64,000 bases of DNA from an uncultured Clostridia bacterium (GCA_910580105.1 CAJTWN010000004.1:115765-179764), one strand, 5' to 3'. Shown: positions 42,701-51,147, counted from the stretch's first letter. The notes: generated by a model not told the origin, from the sequence alone. Program-made: numbers and translations.

Positions 42701-45674
42701 CCAGAAAGGTCTTTCGCAAATTAAACAGACGGTGATTGGAAATTCGTCAGGTAATAACACCATAACGACGGAATATTATAACAAACACGGTTTTCTGGAA
42801 CAATCCGGCCGTATCGTAGATGGCACGGGAATTGAGCGCCTGGATGAATACCAGTATGATTATTTGGGAAACAATACCCAGGTCCTGAGCGCAATGGATA
42901 AAAGCAACGGAAAAGCCTATACGCAAAAATTTACATTAAATTATGCTGGTCAGCAGCTTACAGCAACAGATGTTTTGGGCAATACAGTTTCCAATGTGTA
43001 TGATTTGCAGGGCAGAGTTGTCAAAACCACCGATGCAAAAAATGGTGAGACTCGATATACCTATGATGAACAGGGGCAGCTCTTGACAGAGCGGGTCAAA
43101 ATTGGCGGTCAGGATAAAATTACAGGATTTACATATGACCCCAATGGAAATAAAATTAAGGAATATATATCCAATGATGTGGGACAGGAAAATTCCAAGA
43201 GAGAAATTGCATATGCTTATGACTGCCGGAATCAGTTGAAAACTGTAAAAAGTCAGAAAGAGGATGGCGCTTACGTCTATAGTGAGTATGTTTATGATGC
43301 AGTTGGTAATTTGACGGATATGTATATAGGTTCGACGGGTGCGGGCATAAAAGACGGTAATCACACGATATATACGTATGATACATTGGGCAGAATGACC
43401 AGTGCAACAGATCCGATGGGACAAACAGAGTATTATACATCCTATGACGCTAAAGGAAATTTGCTTGCAAAGACAGATAAAAATGGGAAAACCATAAGAA
43501 CAGAGTATACAGCCCTTGACCAGCCGGCTTTGATAACGGTGGATGGAAGTGCCGAAAAAATAGAATATACGTATAATCCCAAAGGATTGCCGGCAGAAGT
43601 AGAAGTGACCGATGCAAATAATAGTGTATATACAACCAATTATAGCTATGACCGTGTAGGGCGCTTGACAAATGAATCTGATTCGGACGGGACATTCAAG
43701 AGTTATAGCTATAATTTGGCAGATGCAAGGACATATTATTCTGTAACATATAATGGGTCAACGGTCATAAGACAAAATTATGAGTATGATGATTTGAATC
43801 GTCTGCAAAAGGTGTACAAGGGCGATAAAACATCAGAAAATTTGATTGCTGTTTATGAATATGATAATAACAGCAACTTAACAAAAGCGGTCAATGGAAA
43901 TGGAACACAGCGTGTCTATGAGTATGGCGATGCAAGCAATCCGAATTTGCTGACCAAGGTAATGAACAAAGGTCAGGGAGAAACGGTACAAAATAGTTAC
44001 AGTTATCAATATTATCTGGATGGAAATGTTGCGGCATTTACAGAGGAAACAGCCGGGGCAGGCACCAGGACGGTAAATTATGTATATACCAAACAGGGAC
44101 AGCTCAAATCTGAAACGGATAGCCAGTATGCAGATAAAATCTATACGTATGATAATTATGGAAACCGCAGCAGTATGACAGAAGAAGGAATAACGACAAC
44201 TTATTTGTATAATGCAAACAATCAGTTGGTGTCCGAGAGCCGAACAGAAGCGGAAAAGACAGCTGTCACCGAGTATGCGTATGATCCAAATGGAAATATG
44301 AAAGGCAAGATGGGCGGCGTTTACGCGGCAGCTTCCGGAGAAGAGGCGTATACCATCGGGCAGCTGGGAGGGAATAACAGCGCCGAAGCAAAAGAATACC
44401 AAGCCTGTGTGTATGAATACGACAGCTTCAATCGGTTGACAAAAGCAGTCAATGATGATATGGTAAGCACATATGCATATAATGCAGACGGAATGCGCCG
44501 GAGCAAAACAGTAAACGGAGTGACGACCAATCACATCTGGGATGGTACGAATATTGTTGCGGAAACGGACGGGAATAAGCAGGTAACGGCCAAGTACTAT
44601 AGAGGAAGCGGTCTGATCAGTCAGGAGGTCAGCAATACAGAATCGTATTATCAGTTCAACATGCATGGAGATGTCATTGGTTTGACGGGAGCAAATGGAG
44701 AGAAGGTTGAGGCCTTCGCGTATGACGCATTCGGAAACCAGTTGAGTGAAGAAGAGACATCAGCTACGCCATTCCGTTATAATGGGGAATATTATGATGA
44801 AGAGACCGGCTTTACTTACCTCCGTGCTCGGTATTACGATCCTACCACCGGTCGGTTTATCCAGGAAGATCCTATAAAAGATGGATCGAATTGGTATACG
44901 TACTGCGTGGGTAATCCGGTGAATTATTTTGATTCAAATGGATTATGGATGGAAGGTGATGAAAAATTATCAGACGGAGCGCAAACATATACAACATATT
45001 ATGGAGAACAATGGGAAATAGCAAATGCAAAACTTCAGGCAAGCCTTGCGGCAGGTGATAAACAAGGAGTAGCTGCTGCACGGTTAGAAATGCATGAATG
45101 GAATGCAAAAGCGAATGATATTAGGTATCTAGATAGTCAAGGTTTAGTATCAGGGACAACGCTTTCAGTACCAGTGTATAATCAATATAATACTGCCCCG
45201 CATGACTATACAAATGAATTATGTTGGGCAACAAGTTCAGCAATGGTAGCATCGTTACAATTGGGTGATACAGTTGACAGAACACTGATGATTGCCATAG
45301 GAGAAGTAGGTTCGACGCTTGAAAGTAAATATAATAAGTCTAATATATGGAAAAGTACAGATACTTTGGGATTAGGCATAACTGCTGGACAGACACAAAC
45401 CAATACTACATTATCAATGTCAGAGATACAAAATACAATTGATGCGGGAAATCCGTTTGGAGTTTTATATGAAAATTCGTATGTTGATGCGTCCGGAGCA
45501 ACTCAATGGAGTGGACATTGGGTGGTAGGAGTTGGATATGCGACAGCACCAGGACATGAAGCGTTGGTTGTATCAAATGATCCAGCTGATGGTATTCAAC
45601 GAATACAAACTTATAGTGAATTTCAAACCTATGTTGATGGCTGGCGTGTTTGGGCATGGACAGCACAATTTTAA
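39705..45674 (+). CDS. Secreted RHS-repeat polymorphic toxin with papain-like C-terminal tip
   Basis: 1989 residues. Signal peptide (core SIILALVMFCLIWSSA) and a helical, Glu/Lys-rich N-terminal region to about 240. A beta-domain follows (about 270-400), then tyrosine-rich RHS/YD repeats (YDNMGRLIRQTDPNGNITAF type) from about 850 to 1640. The RHS core (FRYNGEYYDEETGFTYLRAR, ending NYFDSNG) lies near 1690-1750. The tip after the core has a papain-like arrangement: Cys1840 in NELCWATSSA, His1938 in SGHWVVGVGYA and Asn1958-Asp1959 in VVSNDPAD. RHS shells encapsulate toxic tips; this tip should be a cysteine peptidase or related acyl enzyme. Likely immunity gene 18 bp downstream. Acts outside the producing cell, by contact or secretion (inferred). 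Confidence 0.92.
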   Translation: MKKQRNRFYSIILALVMFCLIWSSATENIDFVWADEEISSRQLVEKSEEEAKALRLLEEEAKTLVTKEDIEEKINSGAAYSVLNKEEQEKLSKLYGLKKEVLTDCEAHGIQLQDTIQIGKLIQNAGITADQYKTLLSNYATAEEAEKQVKIFGNFTYSLPGSDITKNQECKDLLISGTSVSKILQGFVISKLVQEDKITEFAHLQTQEINGLLDEEQLAVFNDFMDAFGTSVDEGIAVLAETEDVPIHDVSQYPNAPFRYNRNENERINITTGAVGYDLPTISIPGSNGLNLNINVSYDLSSSSMGEKVAKFYARGTSNKEANFNKAVSRTPLNDFAAGWSFNFSHIVFSPEYFIENPSGVDGSNKMNPVFVRSDGRSASIARGSLNDIYTDELAFEIGEDCRDIKIYKDTSCTVGNLISAYRAEYADGSGEYFDHRGLLLKTYNRYNDEITYEYQTTGTEISNTADDYYIGGGELYNKVIITDTNGRVIVIERSGFDENNMRTIVITLPDNTTVQYNIKQVLNHFVPFENNTNSLERYYLNLDSVTNQAGETTHFEYLQNSCCRVYKSGYVFENFYPLTKVVYPTGAATEYTYEKGNGILGGLEYDYFRITSRKDVIDGNDVNLITYDHNNSYATAVEAGQTYSIEEVNAEGVTTIHRFLNVGSGANEKTEEETYSFNDKNEVVPICKIRYEDYAFHSYPTDVITYRYDGRSEISTRVRKKYDSYRNLIYAWDAQQEGTVPNSPPYSAEQLEHAAQYTYDQTYQMLTEKKYKRDANTTIKEVYELDEAGSNVIEKKVYENENLVSRETYLYRKNASMPTYTYSYVTEDTYIEKYTPYVNNTLPDSVKIGNSWTKYSYDNMGRLIRQTDPNGNITAFEYDGLGRQTKIINPDDTYTTNQYIVNAANNKIIATNENNSSTEYAYDKLGKIKQIKELSTNTVLGQFEYDVMERLSAYIDGNENRENYQYDKQGRIVEKEILNPDAVSEYKAVWEYDDVYNSQKGLSQIKQTVIGNSSGNNTITTEYYNKHGFLEQSGRIVDGTGIERLDEYQYDYLGNNTQVLSAMDKSNGKAYTQKFTLNYAGQQLTATDVLGNTVSNVYDLQGRVVKTTDAKNGETRYTYDEQGQLLTERVKIGGQDKITGFTYDPNGNKIKEYISNDVGQENSKREIAYAYDCRNQLKTVKSQKEDGAYVYSEYVYDAVGNLTDMYIGSTGAGIKDGNHTIYTYDTLGRMTSATDPMGQTEYYTSYDAKGNLLAKTDKNGKTIRTEYTALDQPALITVDGSAEKIEYTYNPKGLPAEVEVTDANNSVYTTNYSYDRVGRLTNESDSDGTFKSYSYNLADARTYYSVTYNGSTVIRQNYEYDDLNRLQKVYKGDKTSENLIAVYEYDNNSNLTKAVNGNGTQRVYEYGDASNPNLLTKVMNKGQGETVQNSYSYQYYLDGNVAAFTEETAGAGTRTVNYVYTKQGQLKSETDSQYADKIYTYDNYGNRSSMTEEGITTTYLYNANNQLVSESRTEAEKTAVTEYAYDPNGNMKGKMGGVYAAASGEEAYTIGQLGGNNSAEAKEYQACVYEYDSFNRLTKAVNDDMVSTYAYNADGMRRSKTVNGVTTNHIWDGTNIVAETDGNKQVTAKYYRGSGLISQEVSNTESYYQFNMHGDVIGLTGANGEKVEAFAYDAFGNQLSEEETSATPFRYNGEYYDEETGFTYLRARYYDPTTGRFIQEDPIKDGSNWYTYCVGNPVNYFDSNGLWMEGDEKLSDGAQTYTTYYGEQWEIANAKLQASLAAGDKQGVAAARLEMHEWNAKANDIRYLDSQGLVSGTTLSVPVYNQYNTAPHDYTNELCWATSSAMVASLQLGDTVDRTLMIAIGEVGSTLESKYNKSNIWKSTDTLGLGITAGQTQTNTTLSMSEIQNTIDAGNPFGVLYENSYVDASGATQWSGHWVVGVGYATAPGHEALVVSNDPADGIQRIQTYSEFQTYVDGWRVWAWTAQF

Positions 45675-45692
45675 AATGGTAGGAGAAGTTTT

Positions 45693-46208
45693 ATGAAAAG
45701 TAAAATTTATATAATTATTTCTTTTTTAATACTTATTGGAATATTTTCAAATATAACTTTTGGAGAAACTGCAATGAATATAGAAGTAAATACAGTTAAA
45801 AATGAATTAAATATTAATGGAAGTAAAATAATTAGAGGAGATTTACCAATTTGGAATAATGAAAATGTGTTGTTACCTATGCGGACAATTTTAGAAGCAA
45901 TAGGAGCAATAGTTTATTGGGATTCAAATTCTGGAAATATTTCAATTGACTATAAAGATAAAAATTTTGTTTGTAAATTTTGGGAAAATAATTGTAGCAA
46001 TAAGTATATGACAGTTGAGGGTGATCATATTAATAATGGTGCTTTAAAACATTTTGTATCACTCAATCCAATGTCTGGGAGTGGTTCTTATGAAATGATA
46101 AATGATCGAACATATTTGCATCAAGAGACAGGCAAAAGATTATTTGAAGCAATGGGGTGTATAGTGGAAATTGATTTAGAAAATCAAATAGTAAATATTT
46201 CAAACTAG
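45693..46208 (+). CDS. Putative secreted immunity protein with CuAO_N1 domain (cassette 0)
   Basis: 171 residues. Signal peptide (core IYIIISFLILIGIFSNITFG), then a copper-amine-oxidase N-terminal-like module with the landmark LLPMRTILEAIGAIVYWDS. The tail GGxxEMINDRTYLHQETGKR-like region is the second half of the same module. Position directly behind the toxin tip and the strong AT bias (unlike the RHS gene) mark it as the likely antidote. CuAO_N1 is not a well-known immunity fold, so this is inference from position. Its last 128 bp are identical to the next immunity gene. Confidence 0.7.
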   Translation: MKSKIYIIISFLILIGIFSNITFGETAMNIEVNTVKNELNINGSKIIRGDLPIWNNENVLLPMRTILEAIGAIVYWDSNSGNISIDYKDKNFVCKFWENNCSNKYMTVEGDHINNGALKHFVSLNPMSGSGSYEMINDRTYLHQETGKRLFEAMGCIVEIDLENQIVNISN

Positions 46209-46239
46209 GTGAAAAAAGTTAAGTGGCTTTTTTCAGTAG

Positions 46240-46268
46240 GAGCAGATTTTATCTGCTCCTATTTTTAA
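46240..46268 (+). terminator. Terminator in boundary repeat A
   Basis: GGAGCAGA / TCTGCTCC, 5-nt loop, then TATTTTTA. Ends the main RHS operon after the immunity gene. Confidence 0.8.
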
Positions 46269-46334
46269 AATTATAGAAAAGAGAAAAATAAGTCATAGTA
46301 CCCTAAAAGAAAGTAGTTATATATTAAAAAAGGG

Positions 46335-46363
46335 TAGACAAAAGAAAATAAAGGTGATATAAT
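46335..46363 (+). promoter_or_regulatory. Promoter in boundary repeat A
   Basis: TAGACA (46335-46340), 17 bp, perfect TATAAT (46358-46363). Would transcribe the tip remnant and the second immunity gene. Confidence 0.6.
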
Positions 46364-46391
46364 TTGATAACAGAAGGCGTATATTGACATT

Positions 46392-46628
46392 TTGTGCAAG
46401 CAAGACAGTATTGGAGTTTTATATGAAAATTCGTATGTTGATGCGTCCGGAGCAACTCAATGGAGTGGACATTGGGTGGTAGGAGTTGGATATGCGACAG
46501 CACCAGGACATGAAGCGTTGGTTGTATCAAATGATCCAGCTGATGGTATTCAACGAATACAAACTTATAGTGAATTTCAAATCTATGTTGATGGCTGGCG
46601 TGTTTGGACGGAAACAGCACAATTTTAA
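46392..46628 (+). pseudogene. Truncated papain-like toxin tip (cassette A)
   Basis: From 46411 the sequence repeats the last 71 residues of the main tip (from GVLYENSYVDASG to TAQF) with few changes near the end. It keeps the His and Asn but lacks the catalytic Cys region and all of the RHS core. A deletion joins ACAGT of the boundary repeat directly to the tip tail, and the conserved TTG start is out of frame with it. So the toxin is dead while its partner gene is kept. Confidence 0.85.
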
Positions 46629-46646
46629 AATGATAGGAGAAGTTTC

Positions 46647-47129
46647 ATGAAAAAAATAGTATTAGTTTCCTTATTGATTTTTAGTTGTCTTTTTACGTAT
46701 AAATGTGTGGAGGCGAATGAAATGGTAGGTGGGACTTTAATAGTAAATCAAAAAACGGTAGAAAAAAAAGCTTCTGTTATTATAAAGAATGAAGTTTTAT
46801 TTCCATTAAGAACAATATTTGAAGAATTAGGAGCAAAAGTAAATTGGATTGAGAACACTGGGGAAACCGAAATAGTTTTCAATGATAAGATATATTTATG
46901 TGAAATAAAAGCTCCAAATTCTTTTTTTCCTAATAATAAATATATTTATATAAAAGATGTGCAAAATAATTGTTACTTTTATTTAACTCCAATGTCTATG
47001 GGTGGTTCTTATGAAATGATAAATGATCGAACATATTTGCATCAAGAGACAGGCAAAAGATTATTTGAAGCAATGGGGTGTATAGTGGAAATTGATTTAG
47101 AAAATCAAATAGTAAATATTTCAAACTAG
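46647..47129 (+). CDS. Putative secreted immunity protein with CuAO_N1 domain (cassette A)
   Basis: 160 residues, signal peptide (core IVLVSLLIFSCLFTYKCVEA), CuAO_N1 landmark VLFPLRTIFEELGAKVNWIEN. Paralogue of the protein at 45693. The N-terminal two thirds differ, but the final 128 bp are identical, evidence of recent recombination or conversion. AGGAGAAG precedes the ATG. As its toxin is deleted, it is an orphan antidote that may protect against sister cells with the intact toxin. Confidence 0.7.
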   Translation: MKKIVLVSLLIFSCLFTYKCVEANEMVGGTLIVNQKTVEKKASVIIKNEVLFPLRTIFEELGAKVNWIENTGETEIVFNDKIYLCEIKAPNSFFPNNKYIYIKDVQNNCYFYLTPMSMGGSYEMINDRTYLHQETGKRLFEAMGCIVEIDLENQIVNISN

Positions 47130-47160
47130 GTGAAAAAAGTTAAGTGGCTTTTTTCAGTAG

Positions 47161-47189
47161 GAGCAGATTTTATCTGCTCCTATTTTTAA
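47161..47189 (+). terminator. Terminator in boundary repeat B
   Basis: GGAGCAGA / TCTGCTCC stem and T-rich tail, same as in copy A. Confidence 0.8.
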
Positions 47190-47255
47190 AATTATAGAAA
47201 AGAGAAAAATAAGTCATAGTACCCTAAAAGAAAGTAGTTATATATTAAAAAAGGG

Positions 47256-47284
47256 TAGACAAAAGAAAATAAAGGTGATATAAT
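47256..47284 (+). promoter_or_regulatory. Promoter in boundary repeat B
   Basis: TAGACA (47256-47261), 17 bp, TATAAT (47279-47284), 20 bp before the AGAAGG-TTG start of the orphan tip ORF. Confidence 0.6.
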
Positions 47285-47304
47285 TTGATAACAGAAGGCG
47301 TATA

Positions 47305-48434
47305 TTGACATTTTGTGCAAGCAAGACAGTAAACGGAGTGACGACCAATCACATCTGGGATGGTACGAATATTGTTGCGGAAACGGACGGGAATAAGCAG
47401 GTAACGGCCAAGTACTATAGAGGAAGCGGTCTGATCAGTCAGGAGGTCAGCAATACAGAATCGTATTATCAGTTCAACATGCATGGAGATGTCATTGGTT
47501 TGACGGGAGCAAATGGAGAGCTGATAGAAGATTATGATTATGACGCCTTCGGGAACCAATTGGGTGAGGAAGAGACATCAGCTACGCCATTCCGTTATAA
47601 TAGGGAATATTATGATGAAGAGACAGATTTAATCTATCTTAGAAACCGTTATTATTCTCCATCGGTTGGACAGTTTATTACTGAAGATCCGGTTAAGGAT
47701 GGGACGAATTGGTATGCTTACTGTGGGAATAGTCCTGTGATGTTTATCGATCCCAGTGGGTATCTTAATCAAGGTTATGATGAAAATGGTGTATGGCGTG
47801 ATTGGGATGCTGAAGAGTTTGGGGAGGATTCCAACACTTATAAAATGTTAGTTGCATTGACACTTGCATATGATGAGGCATCTTATAAAAATGATGGATT
47901 AACTATGAATAGAATTGCACAATTAGCTGCTGATTTACGCGTTACTGATACTACAATAACAGATAATATTTTATTAAATGATGTTGAGGGAGCGTTAACT
48001 GCTGGGCATAATGCAATACTTTTATTAAATCGTTACGGCGAGGGTTTCTTATTTAGTTATGCAAATAGAGATGGAGCAAAATTTTCTGGTCAAGGTGAAT
48101 ATAGATTTGCATTATTGTCTGTTGAAGAAGTAGCGAGGTTAAAAGATGGAAGCGGAGAAGTCTTTGAAGAAGTAACAATTTGGGGAGAACGACGTGATGA
48201 AATATATTATAGGTTTGTATGGAACGATCTGACACCCGAACAGGGAGAGGCAATCTTTTCAAAAGCAATTGATGTTTTTATTAATCCAGGTAAAAATAGA
48301 CATTGGCAGGTCATCAATGTGATAATGTCGCAGGAGAGGTTTTGTCGGCAGGCGATGCAGGATATGATGCTAGTGCTTCCCCAAATCTCTCATATGAGCT
48401 ATACTCTATAGGGAGGATATCGTGGCCAGATTAA
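47305..48434 (+). pseudogene. Orphan RHS-core/toxin module B with frameshift before the catalytic Cys
   Basis: TTG start at 47305 (AGAAGG, 6-nt spacing), then RHS core fragment TVNGVTTNHIWDGTN through FRYNREYYDEETDLIYLRNR and PVMFIDPSG, and a tip. The tip has GHNAILLLNRYGEGFLFSY (candidate His). The long frame then runs to a stop at 48411 with an unlikely tail. One base-deletion away, from about 48309, another frame reads GHQCDNVAGEVLSAGDAG and stops at 48434, overlapping the next start by 13 bp. This looks like the real C-terminus: a permuted papain-like (NlpC/LRAT-type) His...Cys enzyme. A G lost from CAGGGT explains the break. No signal peptide. Confidence 0.75.
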
Positions 48435-48871
48435 CTGATTTTTTGAAATCTAAATATCACTTATATACTGTAGGAATAATAGTATATAATTTTCTTTTAG
48501 CCTTTATTGATGAGTTTTTTATACCGGGGATTCCTGTAATAATAAGAATCATTTCTCTTGTTGTTATAGAACCAATCTATCTTGTTGTTTTAAATTATAT
48601 ATTTTTATTTCCATATAGCATAAAAAACGGTCTAAAAAGATATATAATTATGTTATTTGTTCTTTGTATAAATCTATTAGTATCAGTATTTGCTTTTAGA
48701 TGGGGAATACATGGAATATTAGGTTTGCCGGTTAAGTGTATGATAGTAGATCCTATGAGTTTGGTAATAGTAACTTTATATTCAGGAGCAGCGATTATCT
48801 TATTAACCTTTGAATGGGCAGTTGCCATTTTTATAAAAAAATTGAGAAAAAAGAAAATTAATAATCATTAG
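48422..48871 (+). CDS. Putative membrane immunity protein (cassette B)
   Basis: 149 residues, GTG start 5 nt after GGGAGG. About four hydrophobic segments (YTVGIIVYNFLLAFIDEFF, IISLVVIEPIYLVVLNYIFLF, IIMLFVLCINLLVSVFAF, LVIVTLYSGAAIILLTF) with a basic C-terminus (KKLRKKKINNH). Its start overlaps the restored end of toxin B, the usual tight toxin-antidote coupling. No known family recognised. The only polytopic partner in the array. Confidence 0.7.
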   Translation: MARLTDFLKSKYHLYTVGIIVYNFLLAFIDEFFIPGIPVIIRIISLVVIEPIYLVVLNYIFLFPYSIKNGLKRYIIMLFVLCINLLVSVFAFRWGIHGILGLPVKCMIVDPMSLVIVTLYSGAAIILLTFEWAVAIFIKKLRKKKINNH

Positions 48872-48911
48872 TTTTATAGAATAGGCATGGGGATATAGTT
48901 AGATAGTCTGT

Positions 48912-48986
48912 AACCAATGGGGAATTGATCGTGGGGGAGAGCAGTGGTATCAACAATTTGATATGCTATACCGGAGGACACATTAA
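48912..48986 (+). pseudogene. Possible scrap of another toxin tip
   Basis: A 24-codon open stretch reads NQWGIDRGGEQWYQQFDMLY and so on, with a stop at 48984-48986. It has a protein-like composition and lies between cassettes B and E with no start. The rest of 48871-49003 is non-coding. May be a leftover tip end. Weak. Confidence 0.3.
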
Positions 48987-49002
48987 TACAGAAGATGATT
49001 AA

Positions 49003-49791
49003 ATATTATCATGTGATGAAGAGACAGATTTAATCTATCTTAGAAACCGTTATTATTCTCTATCGGTTGGACAGTTTATTACTGAAGATCCGGCTAAGGA
49101 TGGGACGAATTGGTATGTGTATTGTGCCGGGGATCCGGTCAACCTTGTGGATCCGAGTGGTATGGTAATCACGACCAGTACAGCAGATAGCGCAGAAACA
49201 TTAAGAATGTTACAAGAACTAACAGATGATAAACTTGATTTTGTAGAATATCTTGATGAGAATGGAAATGCTACTGGTAAGGGTGAAATTGTGATTCTTG
49301 AAGTGTATGATACTGAAAGGCACGTAGGCCAAACATTAATTACGGATTTAATCAATTCAAAGACTGAGGTAAATGTTAATCTTGGATTTGATACAAATGG
49401 CGAGAGTAATTATATAGAATGGAATAATCTTTCAAAAATGACGATATGGGTTGATAATGGTAATACATTAGGTATAGGGGTAGAAATGATGGATACCGAA
49501 ACTGGAGAGATTGGATGGGTTGCTTTTGATGATTTTATGGTTTTAGGTCATGAAATGGTTCATGCTTGGAGAGGCATTAATGGTTTATATTTGCCAAACA
49601 TGAACGAAGATGGAAGTTATCAATATGGTATGGCTCGTCAAGAAGAATTACAGACAACCGGCCTATTCTATAATGCTCCAGGGCATTCAAATCCAGAATC
49701 AATGCATAATGTTATATCAGAAAATGGTTTACGTTTAGAATATCACAAAAGAAACGGTAATCAGAAAATGAAATTAAGATTACAATACTAA
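49003..49791 (+). CDS. Orphan RHS-core scrap with M91-like zinc peptidase tip (cassette E)
   Basis: The frame is open from 49003; homology to the RHS core starts at about 49015 (DEETDLIYLRNRYYSLSVGQ, ending NLVDPSG). No ATG/TTG with a ribosome site, no boundary repeat and no promoter precede it, so it is probably silent unless recombined; GTG 49117 is the first internal start. The tip (about 210 residues) has VLGHEMVHAWRGING (HExxH) and a downstream Glu in ARQEELQTTG, the pattern of M91 (NleD-like) effector zinc peptidases. Its antidote candidate is 20 bp downstream. Confidence 0.78.
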   Translation: MLSCDEETDLIYLRNRYYSLSVGQFITEDPAKDGTNWYVYCAGDPVNLVDPSGMVITTSTADSAETLRMLQELTDDKLDFVEYLDENGNATGKGEIVILEVYDTERHVGQTLITDLINSKTEVNVNLGFDTNGESNYIEWNNLSKMTIWVDNGNTLGIGVEMMDTETGEIGWVAFDDFMVLGHEMVHAWRGINGLYLPNMNEDGSYQYGMARQEELQTTGLFYNAPGHSNPESMHNVISENGLRLEYHKRNGNQKMKLRLQY

Positions 49792-49811
49792 TATATAGGG
49801 GGAATTAGAAA

Positions 49812-50816
49812 ATGAGAAAAACTTCTATAAGTTTTGTAATAATATTTTGCATTTTAATAAGCAATACATTTGTCTGTTATTCTCAGGATGCGTATAATTT
49901 TTCTTTAGGCGGTGGAGAAATAAAAACTTTTAAATATCAAATAACTTCTGGGCAAGGGAGACCTAGGGAGATTGATGAGAAGTATCTTAAGGGGAATTAT
50001 AGTTATTCTACAAATGTCCTAACTCAAATAACATATCTAATTCATTATTTAAATTCTTTTAATTTTGATGATGATGGTATTGTAATGAATAGTTCAGATG
50101 GAACTTATATAAAATTGGAATTAGTAAAAAAAGATAGTTCTATTCTATCCATGGGATTTTATAATGGACGTTTCCAAGATACTACAGGAAAACAATATGG
50201 CGTTGCTATGAATGAATATAATCGTTTCCGTGATTTTATCTATGCACTAAAAACAGAGAAAATAGTTTTACCTGATGAAGTGACGTTTGATCCGTCAGAA
50301 TGGGCAAAAGAAGAGGTGCAAGAGGCAATAGACAAAGGACTAGTTCCGGAATGGAATCAAATAAACTATACGGGTGCAATTACTCGCCTGGAGGTCTGTC
50401 AGCTTATTGACAATCTGTTGGAACAGAGGGGGGGATCTCAAGCAGAAAGAAATGAGATACCGTTTACAGATACAACAGATAGCAGTGTGAACAACTTGTA
50501 TTGCTGCGGCATAATCAATGGAAAAAGTGAGCAGGAATTTTGTCCATATGATTATATCACACGTGAAGAATTTGCAGTAATTTTGGATCGAATTTATAAT
50601 TTAGTTGGGATTAAGTTGTTAATATCAGAGCAAATAAAAAATTATGCAGATTCTTCAGAAGTTTCAGATTGGGCAGAAAAAAGTGTAAAAAGAATTACTG
50701 CTATAGGTTTGATGCGGGGAGACGAAAATAACGTATTTTATCCTAAAAATAATATAAGTAAAGAAGAGGTTATTATTACACTGTTAAACTATTATGAGCG
50801 CATATTGGAAGTATAA
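49812..50816 (+). CDS. Secreted protein with SLH repeats, putative immunity (cassette E)
   Basis: 334 residues. Signal peptide (core SFVIIFCILISNTFVCYS). Residues about 25-155 are an unrecognised beta-rich domain (GGGEIKTFKYQITSGQGRPREI, IKLELVKKDSSILSMGFYNG). Residues about 160-334 hold S-layer homology repeats (DPSEWAKEEVQEAIDKGLVP, FTDTTDSSVNNLYCCGIING, YADSSEVSDWAEKSVKRITA). SLH domains tether proteins to wall polymers, so this would be a wall-bound antidote to the M91 tip; that role is inferred from position only. Confidence 0.75.
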   Translation: MRKTSISFVIIFCILISNTFVCYSQDAYNFSLGGGEIKTFKYQITSGQGRPREIDEKYLKGNYSYSTNVLTQITYLIHYLNSFNFDDDGIVMNSSDGTYIKLELVKKDSSILSMGFYNGRFQDTTGKQYGVAMNEYNRFRDFIYALKTEKIVLPDEVTFDPSEWAKEEVQEAIDKGLVPEWNQINYTGAITRLEVCQLIDNLLEQRGGSQAERNEIPFTDTTDSSVNNLYCCGIINGKSEQEFCPYDYITREEFAVILDRIYNLVGIKLLISEQIKNYADSSEVSDWAEKSVKRITAIGLMRGDENNVFYPKNNISKEEVIITLLNYYERILEV

Positions 50817-51023
50817 AATCTCACATACTGAACAAGGGTGTCCATTTCCCATTATTCAATTGGTATTTAAAGAAAAAGCTCAAACTAAAATACTAATAAC
50901 GACAAAAATTCCTCAAAGTGGATATTTTTATTAACTTATTAAAATTGTAAGAATAGTTATCACTCAAAATTTGAGAGCTATTATATTTGAAATAGTTAAT
51001 AATACAAGTTGTTTTTCCGTTAG

Positions 51024-51052
51024 GAGCAGATTTTATCTGCTCCTATTTTTAA
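51024..51052 (+). terminator. Terminator in boundary repeat C
   Basis: GGAGCAGA / TCTGCTCC stem plus T-rich tail. Confidence 0.8.
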
Positions 51053-51118
51053 AATTATAGAAAAGAGAAAAATAAGTCATAGTACCCTAAAAGAAAGTAG
51101 TTATATATTAAAAAAGGG

Positions 51119-51147
51119 TAGACAAAAGAAAATAAAGGTGATATAAT
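51119..51147 (+). promoter_or_regulatory. Promoter in boundary repeat C
   Basis: TAGACA (51119-51124), 17 bp, TATAAT (51142-51147). Confidence 0.6.

Larger units (their letters stand above)
46081..46409 (+). repeat. Cassette-boundary repeat, copy A (329 bp)
   Basis: Identical by eye to 47002-47330. It contains the last 128 bp of the immunity gene, a GAAAAAAG/CTTTTTTC hairpin, the GGAGCAGA/TCTGCTCC terminator, a promoter (46335-46363), AGAAGG and TTG (46384-46386), ending at ACAGT. Here it is fused to the truncated tip of cassette A instead of to the RHS core. Confidence 0.9.
47002..47330 (+). repeat. Cassette-boundary repeat, copy B (329 bp)
   Basis: Same content as copy A. Here ACAGT continues into RHS core sequence: 47326-47520 equals 44508-44702 of the main gene (195 bp, no differences seen). 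Confidence 0.9.

Noticed and set aside
43878..44666. Long open frames on the minus strand across the RHS gene and its copies (also 47245-47559, 51108-51347, 53575-53889)
   Set aside because: They are antisense shadows of the repetitive RHS core; they recur only because the core recurs, lack ribosome sites and have implausible composition.
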